Assembly: GCA_902806095.1 (NCBI GenBank)
Contig: CADCVF010000003.1
Span: 1-55,315, forward strand
Direction: 5' to 3'
From: an uncultured Rubrobacteraceae bacterium
GTDB lineage: Bacteria > Actinomycetota > Rubrobacteria > Rubrobacterales > Rubrobacteraceae
DNA length: 55,315 nucleotides
Under the pieces are notes generated by a model that was given only the letters and a program-made list of their open reading frames with translations, was not told the DNA's origin and did no database searches. Both the position numbers and the translations under genes were made by a program. Shown here piece by piece: positions 47,713-55,097 of the stretch; position 1 is the first letter of the stretch, and every line of letters starts with the position of its first letter.

Positions 47713-48419
47713 GCGTGCGCGTCTACGGGAGTCCGGAAGAGCTCGCCGAGGCCGCCGCGCGCGAGTTCGCGGCGAGGGCCGAGGAGGCCATCGAAGAACG
47801 CGGACGTTTCGCCGTCGTGCTCGCAGGCGGCTCGACACCGGAGGCTATGTACGGGATCCTGGCCCGAGACTACATGGGCCGGATAGACTGGAGCAGAGTC
47901 TACGTCTTCTTTGGGGACGAGCGGAACGTGCACCCGGATCACGAGGACTCCAACCACAAGATGGCCAGCGAGATGCTCCTCGACCACGTTCCTGTAGGGA
48001 ACGTCCACAGGATGCGGGGCGAACTGTCGCCGGATGAGGCGGCGGAGGCCTACGAAGAGGAGTTACGGGCGTTCTTCCGGACGGAAGAGGTTCCACGGTT
48101 CGACCTGATCCTGCTCGGCATAGGCGCCGACGGCCACACGGCGAGCCTGTTCCCCGAGACCTCGGCGCTGGAGGTCCACGACCGCTGGGTCGTTGCGAAC
48201 CCCGTGCTCGGGCTGGGTACCACCCGCATCACGCTCACCGTCCCCGTGATGAACGCTGCCCTGGCCGTGTACTTTCTCGTCGCGGGCGAAGACAAGGCGG
48301 AGGCGCTGGCGGAGATCCTCGAAGGCGACGCTGACCCACGCGCGTATCCGGCCAGACTCATCCAACCCCCCGGCGAACCAGTATGGATGCTCGACCAGTC
48401 CGCCGCATCTCTGCTCTAA
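47709..48419 (+). CDS. pgl: 6-phosphogluconolactonase
   Basis: A 236-residue hydrolase that opens 6-phosphogluconolactone. FAVVLAGGSTPEAMYGILAR, VYVFFGDERNVHPDHEDSNH and LILLGIGADGHTASLFPETS are the three family motifs and are intact. TTG 47709 overlaps opcA's stop; GTG 47715 is an alternative. It completes the oxidative branch with zwf and gnd. Its stop interlocks with that of the convergent epimerase gene (CTAA), leaving no space for a terminator. Confidence 0.94.
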   Translation: MSVRVYGSPEELAEAAAREFAARAEEAIEERGRFAVVLAGGSTPEAMYGILARDYMGRIDWSRVYVFFGDERNVHPDHEDSNHKMASEMLLDHVPVGNVHRMRGELSPDEAAEAYEEELRAFFRTEEVPRFDLILLGIGADGHTASLFPETSALEVHDRWVVANPVLGLGTTRITLTVPVMNAALAVYFLVAGEDKAEALAEILEGDADPRAYPARLIQPPGEPVWMLDQSAASLL

Positions 48420-49459
48420 AAAAACCATTTCAGGGCTCCGACTGCGCCCTGCTTCCACGGCACCCTGTGTGAGACGCCCGAGGCGTTCTCGAACTTGCCG
48501 AGGTTCTCCAGGTACCAGCGGAAGTTTCGGATCAGGGCCTCCTTGTTCGAGAACTTGGGCACGTAATCTAGCTGTCTCTCGGCCTTCTCTATGGAGACGA
48601 AGGAGTCCTTGGAGGCCGTCTCGTAGACCCACTTGTAGAGGGGAGAGAGCTTCAGCCGGTCGAGGATACGCAGGCCCCAGATCGCAGGCGCTGCGGGGAA
48701 ACCGACCACCTTCTTGCCGTGGCCAGCGTAGTCGAGGACCGCCTGGTAGTCCTCCTTCATCGTCGTGAACTCGCTAGCGCCGATGTTGAAGGTGTCGTTG
48801 ACCTGGTCCTCGGGGAGGGTCATGGTCAGGGCTATCGCGTCGCAGAGGTCTTCGACGTCGAGTAGCTGGTAGCGGTTGTTCCCCGAGCCGATCATGGGGA
48901 AGTTGTGCCCCGTGTACGCCCAGTCGTAGAGGAGCGCGAAGACGCCGAGACGCTCCGGGCCCACGAACGACTTCGGGCGGATGATCGGGACCGTCATCCC
49001 CCTGGCGCGGTACTCCAGGCAGATCATCTCGGCCTGGATCTTGGCCTGCCCGTAAGGACCTACGCCCTCCAGCCTGTCTGTCTCGTAGAGGGGATGGTGG
49101 TCGGGTATCCCGTAGACGGCCGTCGAGGAGACGTGTACAAAGCGCCCTACGCCATGCCGCAGAGAAGCATCGAGGACGTTGCGGGTGCCATCGACGTCTG
49201 TGGTGTAGATGTCCTCAGGCGAGTAGAGCGGCAGGGCCGCCGCGGTATGGACGACGAGATCTGCGGCCTCTACCGCCCGGTCAACCAGGGCTTTGTTCCT
49301 GATGTCGCCTTTGATGATCTCGACGCGGTCGCGCTCAGGGTAGTCGAACTCCTCAACGTCAAGGGAGGTTACGACGTAGCCCCTGGAGAGGAGGTGCCTT
49401 GCGAGGTTGATCCCTAGAAATCCGGCTCCGCCGGTGATGAGGACTCTCTGCTGGTCCAT
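48416..49459 (-). CDS. NAD-dependent epimerase/dehydratase
   Basis: A 347-residue extended-SDR sugar-nucleotide-type enzyme. The NAD motif is LITGGAGFLGINLARHL, HTAAALPLYSPEDIY and VHVSSTAVYG lead to the catalytic YGQAK, and PIIRPKSFVGPERLG is in the substrate region. The C-terminal half differs from GalE, so the substrate is unknown; a lipid- or steroid-linked 3-beta-hydroxyl type is also possible. ATG 49459 is set by AAGGAG about 10 bases upstream, while the open frame begins at 49510. A mosaic repeat separates it from the LuxR-type gene. Confidence 0.85.
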   Translation of the reverse strand: MDQQRVLITGGAGFLGINLARHLLSRGYVVTSLDVEEFDYPERDRVEIIKGDIRNKALVDRAVEAADLVVHTAAALPLYSPEDIYTTDVDGTRNVLDASLRHGVGRFVHVSSTAVYGIPDHHPLYETDRLEGVGPYGQAKIQAEMICLEYRARGMTVPIIRPKSFVGPERLGVFALLYDWAYTGHNFPMIGSGNNRYQLLDVEDLCDAIALTMTLPEDQVNDTFNIGASEFTTMKEDYQAVLDYAGHGKKVVGFPAAPAIWGLRILDRLKLSPLYKWVYETASKDSFVSIEKAERQLDYVPKFSNKEALIRNFRWYLENLGKFENASGVSHRVPWKQGAVGALKWFF

Positions 49460-49523
49460 TCGAGCAAATCTCCTTGTGCGTAAGAAACCATCGGGCGCAT
49501 AGAGGCCCATGCAAGCGGCGCAT

Positions 49524-49600
49524 TTTAGCAGGTCAGCACGCTACGCCCTTCGGGCTTCGCTTGTCAGCCAGTCAGCTTTCTCTCTTGCTGAAATGCTGAG
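49524..49600. repeat. Intergenic mosaic repeat, locus I
   Basis: Contains AGCAGGTCAGCACGCTACGC, the hairpin GCCCTTCGGGC, CTTGTCAGCCAGTCAGC and TTGCTGAAATGCTGAGAGC, the same modules as locus C. It lies between the epimerase and LuxR-type genes. Confidence 0.65.
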
Positions 49601-49603
49601 AGC

Positions 49604-50224
49604 TCAGTCCCCGCGACGGAAGAGGTTAGCAGCCTCGGTGCGGTTGCTCACCCCAAGCAGCTTATAGGCGGCACGCAGATGTTGCTTTATGGTTGACTCC
49701 GAGAGATACAGGTGCCTGCCTATCTCAGCGTTTGAGAGTCCCTCGACCACGTAACCCAAGATCTCCCTCTGACGGGCTGAGAGGGCGTCGAGGTCGCCGG
49801 AGTGGTTCTTGGTCAACACGTACCGAAGCAGCTCCCGTGGCGCGACGAGCTCCCCCGTGGCGGCCACCGCCACAGCGCGTAGGAGTTGTTCGGGCGTCAT
49901 CTCGGCGTGGACGAAACCGGATGCTCCTGCCTGGAGCGCGTCGCGGGCGAGCGGTAGGTCAAGCTGGGGACCGAAGACCACAATCGGGGGTGCATCAGGG
50001 CTCAGTTCTCGGTAGAACCCCACACGCTCGGAGAGACCTTCGTGGCTGCTGGCGCAGAGTATGATACAGGAGGGAATTTCCCCCGGCGGCTTGGGTCCCT
50101 GGTGGACTCTGGCTTTCTCCCCGAGGGCTCGCACGAGGCCAGTGCTCACCAACGAGTGAGGACAATCAACCCAGACGACGCCAAGGGGCTTGGGTCTGTC
50201 CTTAGGCTGGTAGATCATGCCCAC
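49604..50224 (-). CDS. LuxR/NarL-type regulator with degenerate receiver domain
   Basis: A 206-residue paralogue of the regulator at 11374-12003. The receiver-like half reads PLGVVWVDCPHSLVSTGLV at the first strand, but the phospho-acceptor position falls in CIILCASSHEG (Asp replaced) and the conserved Lys region is SGFVHAEM (no Lys). It should therefore not be controlled by phosphorylation. The LuxR helix-turn-helix is intact (LSARQREILGYVVEGLSNAE, then IGRHLYLSESTIKQHL). It lies downstream of the diterpene gene at 50536 on the same strand after a 311-base gap and could regulate that locus; this is inference. Confidence 0.82.
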   Translation of the reverse strand: MGMIYQPKDRPKPLGVVWVDCPHSLVSTGLVRALGEKARVHQGPKPPGEIPSCIILCASSHEGLSERVGFYRELSPDAPPIVVFGPQLDLPLARDALQAGASGFVHAEMTPEQLLRAVAVAATGELVAPRELLRYVLTKNHSGDLDALSARQREILGYVVEGLSNAEIGRHLYLSESTIKQHLRAAYKLLGVSNRTEAANLFRRGD

Positions 50225-50535
50225 AGCCCACGCGGGAATGGGGCATCCCCCACGCCGTGATTACTTCTCTTGCGACCACCTCTCGTCGGTCCAGAAAACG
50301 GGCAGAAGCTATCTGTAAGTGCCTGATCAGGTGCAGTCAACATGCTCAATCTGATTTCCATCCTTATGTAGGCTCCTGTGGCCACTTTGTCTCAGCCTTA
50401 GACCATAGGTGCTAATACTTTCGGTTCCTGGTCCGTCTATTCTATGCTGTCCGTGGTGTAGCGTGCAAGTGCGCTACCCGCGCTCCGCATACCGAAGGGT
50501 GTTCATCTGACTCTGAGGCGCGGGTGCGATTGACG
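50225..50535. other. Intergenic region with terminator-like structures
   Basis: 311 bases without a gene. GTAGCG and CGCTAC (50457-50476) form a hairpin, and CCCGCGC near 50477-50483 can pair with GCGCGGG near 50517-50523 just after the stop of the Rv3378c-like gene on the minus strand, suggesting a terminator. The remainder should contain the promoter of the LuxR-type gene, but no strong -35/-10 pair was identified. Confidence 0.45.
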
Positions 50536-51456
50536 TCACCTAGATTTGGGAAGCAATGGTCTCCATAGGCCGGTAAGCGGGTCGATGCGACCGATGCCCA
50601 GGGTGTCGCCTTTGCAGCGCTCGGCGTACTCGGCCAGTTCCAACTGTGCTTCGGGAGAAAGGGCGTCGTAATCCACAGGTGCTGCCCGCCGCGTTACGAG
50701 ATGATCGTAGAGGATCTCGCGGAGCTGCCGCTCGGTGAGATCCGGGGAGGGGTTGAGAGTTGCGTACAGATGCTCGAGACCGTTAGTGAGCAACGGTACG
50801 TCAAACATCTCGGGCTGCGCAAACCCCACATACAGGCTCAAGTCGGGTACCTGCATTCCGTAATAGGCCTCGATCAGCTCCGCCCGGCCGGGTGGACGCC
50901 CCTCTCGCTCGGCGAACTCGACGCTGAGCCGTGCTATGGTCGGGTAAGGGTCGTCGGCGAACAATCCTATCAGCAGCAGCGGCCCCTCTCCGGAGGCGGT
51001 CGCGTCGGTCAGTGTCACGCACGTTTCCAGTGCAGAACGAAGGCCGGCGGTCTTCAACGCTTCTTCGTAGTCACCGTAGAAGCGTATCCTCACCCCAGAA
51101 TCGATCAGCGCCCGGTAGACTTCGTCGTCGGGCAGCTGCGCCAGCCCGCCCAGGGCGTACCGCGTGTAAGCTTCGCCGCGTTTGAGGGTTTCAGCCCCAA
51201 AACTGGGGGCGAGTATGACGCTTACTCCGTGGGCGAAGACCAGCCGATGAAGCTGCGCTTGGCGACGGATGAGAACCCCCAGGTAGTCTTTCGCATGCGG
51301 GTTTCGGCTTCGGTACGCGACGTACCAGCGGCGCGTACCATTGTAGGGCCATCCCATCACGACGGGCTCCGGCTGGGCGGACACCCACCGCGAGACCCTC
51401 TCCGTGGGCCAGCCGAGCCACTCTGCCAGGCTTGGAGGATCAGGGCGCGCACTCAT
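50536..51456 (-). CDS. Rv3378c-like diterpene synthase/transferase
   Basis: A 306-residue protein resembling M. tuberculosis Rv3378c, the cis-prenyltransferase-fold enzyme that removes diphosphate from tuberculosinyl diphosphate to give tuberculosinol or tuberculosinyl-adenosine. Shared segments, from memory of Rv3378c, are WPYNGTRRWY (FPFDGTRRWF there), a FYGDYEEAL segment, ELIEAYYGMQV and REILYDHLVTR. The catalytic-type Asp before GTRRW is Asn here, so chemistry may differ. It is divergent from a class II diterpene cyclase gene 151 bases away, the same pairing as Rv3377c-Rv3378c. The final product is unknown. It ends before a hairpin region. Confidence 0.82.
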   Translation of the reverse strand: MSARPDPPSLAEWLGWPTERVSRWVSAQPEPVVMGWPYNGTRRWYVAYRSRNPHAKDYLGVLIRRQAQLHRLVFAHGVSVILAPSFGAETLKRGEAYTRYALGGLAQLPDDEVYRALIDSGVRIRFYGDYEEALKTAGLRSALETCVTLTDATASGEGPLLLIGLFADDPYPTIARLSVEFAEREGRPPGRAELIEAYYGMQVPDLSLYVGFAQPEMFDVPLLTNGLEHLYATLNPSPDLTERQLREILYDHLVTRRAAPVDYDALSPEAQLELAEYAERCKGDTLGIGRIDPLTGLWRPLLPKSR

Positions 51457-51539
51457 CAGCGCTCTTAATCACGGTCGATGGATGCACAGCCAAGAGATTA
51501 TCGCGGAAGAGAACGGCTGTCTCAAGGTTTCATAGCGTC

Positions 51540-51545
51540 TATAAT
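51540..51545 (+). promoter_or_regulatory. -10 box before the diterpene cyclase
   Basis: A perfect TATAAT lies 62 bases before ATG 51608 in the divergent intergenic region. The -35 region is weak (around TGTCTC at 51518-51523), so an activator may be needed. Confidence 0.45.
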
Positions 51546-51607
51546 GCCTCGCTATCAGTGATGAGATCGCACGAGTCCGAGAAGCCGCTGCGCGAAGGAG
51601 AGGTGTA

Positions 51608-53194
51608 ATGCACTACCCGGGCGGAAGCCGGCGCGAACCTGATTCGGGGCGCCGCGTCGTCGAGGTAGAGGGTGGTACGCGCCTTTCCGCTTACCTGGAT
51701 TACAACGTGGGGGACATCCTCCGGATGAATACTTCGCGTCCGATCCAACCAACAGATTACGACACTTGTTGGGTGGCGCGGCTGACCAACGCTGACGGTA
51801 CCCTGGCGTATCCCGACCTGCTCGGACAACTGCTGGAGCGCCAGCAAGCTGACGGGAGCTGGGGTGGCACAATCCCCTACGCGCACGATCGCCTCCTGAC
51901 CACCCTGGCGATCGTCCTGCTGCTGGCCCGGTTCGGGCGTAGGCGACGGGACCACGCGCAGCGACTCGCCGGCGAACGCTACATTTGGCAGCATGCGAGC
52001 AAACTGCGGCTCGAGCAGCACCGAACGGTGGGGTTCGAGATGATTCTGCCGACCCTGCTGTCCGAAGCCCGGGAGCTTGACGTCAACCTACCCTACACTC
52101 AACTGCAGCATTACCAACGAGAGCGCACGAGAAAACTGAGCATTCTGCCGGCCCAGCGTCTCTTCGAGATTCGGACGAGCGCGTTATTCTCTCTGGAGGC
52201 TTTCGCTGGCGGAATGGATGTGGAGGGCGCGACAAACTTACTTTTGGAAGATGGCTCCATGGCCACTTCGCCATCGGCTACGGCTTTCTTGTTGGGCCAG
52301 ATCCCCGATTGGCGCTCGCGTTTCCCAGAGAGCGTAAGGTACCTGGAGGAGCTGATGCTACGCTACGATGCGGGCCTCCCGCCCATCGCTCCTTGCGACA
52401 TTTTTGTGAGGGCCTGGTCATTGTACTATCTATACCACGGTAATCTGCTAGCTGAGCACGCCGAATTGGTGAGAATCAACTGCGAGTACTTGCTGAGTCA
52501 CTGGGGATCAGAGGGGATCGGCTGGTCTTCTACCGGGCTTCCCGAGTCCGACGACACAGCGATGACGTTATTGGCTCTTTGCCGCGCCGGTTACGATATC
52601 GACGGCTCGGGCTTGCTCGCTTACGAACGCGATCGGCACTTCGCGGTGTTGGAACACGAACGCGACCCGTCCGTCAGCGTCAACCTGCACGTTCTGGAAG
52701 CGCTGGACGCGATTCCGGCACGGGCCCGCGCTCGCGTGCGGGACAAGATTCTCGCGTACGTGCTCCGCGCTCGCCACAACGGCACCTTCTGGACCGACAA
52801 ATGGCACCTCTCCCCCTACTATCCCACGAGCCGGGCGCTCATGATCCTGCCCTCCTACGTGCCAGACGAAATGGGGGCGACGATGGACTGGCTTCTTGCT
52901 ACGCAACACGCCAGTGGTGCCTGGGGCCAATACGCGCCCACGGCGGAGGAGACCGCGCTCACTCTCCTCGCGCTGCTCAAGTACCATCGCGAGGTCCGCC
53001 CGCTACCCCATGAGCCTCTACACCGGGCCGCCCGTTACTTGATCACAGGCGAAGCGCCTTTCCAGCAACACTACCCGGAGCTATGGTTCTCCAAGGCGCT
53101 GTACTCGCCGACGGTCGTCGTTCGCAGCACCATCCTTGCCTCTCTCGGACTCTACCGCGATACCTTCTGCGAAAACGGGTTGGTTTCGAGTTGA
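51608..53194 (+). CDS. Class II diterpene cyclase, Rv3377c-like (halimadienyl-diphosphate synthase type)
   Basis: A 528-residue cyclase that would protonate and cyclise geranylgeranyl diphosphate. Segments match Rv3377c as remembered: DYDTCWVARL, LLERQQADGSWGG (QW motif), VGFEMILPTLLSEA, FWTDKWHLSPYY, QHASGAWGQY, PTAEETALTLLAL and LYSPTVVVRSTILASLGLY. The acid motif reads ESDDTA: the catalytic Asp (third position of DxDD) is present, while the first Asp is Glu. There is no DDxxD class I motif, so the diphosphate is kept for a partner enzyme. ATG 51608 follows GGAGAGG. Its TGA overlaps the TTG of the GGDEF-EAL gene. Confidence 0.88.
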   Translation: MHYPGGSRREPDSGRRVVEVEGGTRLSAYLDYNVGDILRMNTSRPIQPTDYDTCWVARLTNADGTLAYPDLLGQLLERQQADGSWGGTIPYAHDRLLTTLAIVLLLARFGRRRRDHAQRLAGERYIWQHASKLRLEQHRTVGFEMILPTLLSEARELDVNLPYTQLQHYQRERTRKLSILPAQRLFEIRTSALFSLEAFAGGMDVEGATNLLLEDGSMATSPSATAFLLGQIPDWRSRFPESVRYLEELMLRYDAGLPPIAPCDIFVRAWSLYYLYHGNLLAEHAELVRINCEYLLSHWGSEGIGWSSTGLPESDDTAMTLLALCRAGYDIDGSGLLAYERDRHFAVLEHERDPSVSVNLHVLEALDAIPARARARVRDKILAYVLRARHNGTFWTDKWHLSPYYPTSRALMILPSYVPDEMGATMDWLLATQHASGAWGQYAPTAEETALTLLALLKYHREVRPLPHEPLHRAARYLITGEAPFQQHYPELWFSKALYSPTVVVRSTILASLGLYRDTFCENGLVSS

Positions 53195-54981
53195 ACGCGC
53201 TGCTGGAGGTGAGGGGCAAGGATCCTTCTCGACGGCGCAAAGGCCGCGTCCTGGCGATCATACTCCTTGGCATGCTGGCGGGCATGCTAACCGTGGCCAC
53301 CTACAATGCTGTCTACACCCAATCGCAGTACTATGTGATCAACGGCGTCTTTGTATTGCTGTTACTCGTACTCTTGGTGCTGAACCGGCTCGGATTCGTT
53401 TACGTCGCGGGCCTATCGACCGTCGCCTTGACCGGCGTCGGATCGTTGGCTCTGATCGGCGGTCAGCTGAGCGCGACGTTCATTACGATGCCGATACCGA
53501 TCCTTATCGCGAGTTCCCTTCTCGCGCCCTGGGCCGGGTTCATCGTCGCAGCCATAATGATCGCCGTCGCCGCGATTTTCGGCATCGCAAAGCTCTCACT
53601 GCTGATCCTCGTGATCGTGGCCATCATCTCTTACCTGTTTGCCGACAGCCTCGAGCGCGCCTACAGGGAGAGCCGCTACCAGGCTCTGCACGATCCCCTC
53701 ACCGACCTACCCAACCGCGCCCTGTTCCTCGATCGTTTGGAGCAGGCGTTGGGTAGCTCCGAGCGGGACGGCAGGGTCGTCGCCGTACTATTCATAGACC
53801 TGGACAACTTCAAGGTCGTAAACGATAGTCTCGGCCACCAACTGGGCGACAAGCTTCTAGTCGAGGTGAGTTGGCGCATACGCAACTGTCTCCGGTCTCG
53901 GGATAGTGCCGCCCGTTTCGGCGGCGATGAGTTCACCATCTTGCTCGCAAACCTTCGGGATACGGGTGCTGCGGTCCGTGTTACAGAGCGCCTCCTCGAG
54001 GCCCTGAGCGAGCCTTTCGTCATCGCCAAGCACGAAGTTGCCGTCTCCGCCAGCGTGGGTATCGCCCTGGACAAAGGTGACACCGCACAGCCGTCCGACC
54101 TCCTTCGGAACGCGGACACAGCCCTGTATCAGGCCAAGGGGACCAAAGGGCAATACGAGGTGTTCCGTCCAAGCATGCACACCCGGACTCTCAAGCGTCT
54201 CGAGCTCGAAGAAGATCTCAGGCGGGCGATCGATAGGGGCGGCTTCGAGGTCCACTATCAGCCGCAGGTGACGCTCGATACCCGCACGATAGCCGAAATG
54301 GAGGCTCTGGTGCGGTGGGGACACCCGAGTCGCGGCCTCGTGATGCCCTCGGAGTTCATTCAGGTTACCGAAGAGACCGGACTTATCGTCCCAATCGGGG
54401 AGCGGGTGTTGGAGGAAGCATGCCGTCGGGCAACAGAGTGGGGCTACCAAAACGGCCACTCTCCCACGATGTGCGTGAACCTATCAATGAGGCAGATCCA
54501 GGATCCTGACCTGGTCGACAAAGTCGAGCGTGCCTTGCGTCGGGCGACGCTCGACGCGAACAAGCTGAAGCTGGAGATCACGGAGACCATGGTGATGGAG
54601 GACGAGCAGCACGTTATCGGCGTCCTCCGGGACCTTAGCGCCCTCGGGGTGCGGATAGCCCTCGACGACTTCGGCAGCGGTTTCTCCTCGCTGAACTATG
54701 TGAAGGATCTTCCGGTCGACGACCTGAAGATCGACAAGTCCTTTATCGACGGTCTGGGGGAAGATGCGGTGAACGACGCTATCGTGCGCTTGATAGTGGA
54801 CTTCGCACACACACTGGGTCTCAAGGTCACCGCCGAGGGAGTGGAGAACGACCGGCAGGTGATGAGCCTGACGGCGATGAATTGCGATCAGGCCCAGGGT
54901 TTCTATTTCTCGAAACCGCTACCCGGCGAGGTGGCGGGGGCGCTCATGGCGACTAACCCTGTGTGGCAGGTACCTAGGTAG
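53191..54981 (+). CDS. Membrane GGDEF-EAL protein (c-di-GMP synthesis and breakdown)
   Basis: A 596-residue protein. The N-terminal ~150 residues hold five to six membrane helices (LAIILLGMLAGMLTVATYNA, FVLLLLVLLVLNRLGFVYVA, and others). A GGDEF domain follows (HDPLTDLPNRALFLDRL, FIDLDNFKVVNDSLGH, ARFGGDEFTILL) with the intact active site. A C-terminal EAL domain has EMEALVRWGHPSRG, DDFGSGFSSLNYVKDLPVDD and LKIDKSFIDG, also intact. The protein could make or degrade c-di-GMP. TTG 53191 overlaps the cyclase stop (TTGA), so the two genes are likely co-translated. A hairpin at 54982 ends the unit. Confidence 0.9.
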   Translation: MNALLEVRGKDPSRRRKGRVLAIILLGMLAGMLTVATYNAVYTQSQYYVINGVFVLLLLVLLVLNRLGFVYVAGLSTVALTGVGSLALIGGQLSATFITMPIPILIASSLLAPWAGFIVAAIMIAVAAIFGIAKLSLLILVIVAIISYLFADSLERAYRESRYQALHDPLTDLPNRALFLDRLEQALGSSERDGRVVAVLFIDLDNFKVVNDSLGHQLGDKLLVEVSWRIRNCLRSRDSAARFGGDEFTILLANLRDTGAAVRVTERLLEALSEPFVIAKHEVAVSASVGIALDKGDTAQPSDLLRNADTALYQAKGTKGQYEVFRPSMHTRTLKRLELEEDLRRAIDRGGFEVHYQPQVTLDTRTIAEMEALVRWGHPSRGLVMPSEFIQVTEETGLIVPIGERVLEEACRRATEWGYQNGHSPTMCVNLSMRQIQDPDLVDKVERALRRATLDANKLKLEITETMVMEDEQHVIGVLRDLSALGVRIALDDFGSGFSSLNYVKDLPVDDLKIDKSFIDGLGEDAVNDAIVRLIVDFAHTLGLKVTAEGVENDRQVMSLTAMNCDQAQGFYFSKPLPGEVAGALMATNPVWQVPR

Positions 54982-55004
54982 TGGCAGTGCAGTAAGCACT
55001 GCCA
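54982..55004 (+). terminator. Terminator-like hairpin
   Basis: TGGCAGTGC (54982-54990) pairs perfectly with GCACTGCCA (54996-55004) around AGTAA, directly after the stop of the GGDEF-EAL gene. No T-run. Confidence 0.55.
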
Positions 55005-55097
55005 TCGATCAGAGGGCTGGCAGGACAACCTAGTCCGGAATCGCATAGAGCTCGGACTCTAGCAACTCTTTGCATAAAGCAATGAAAGGACCTTAAC

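Noticed and set aside
50701-51468. Plus-strand frame opposite the Rv3378c-like gene
   Set aside because: No family pattern; the minus-strand frame carries the recognisable motifs.
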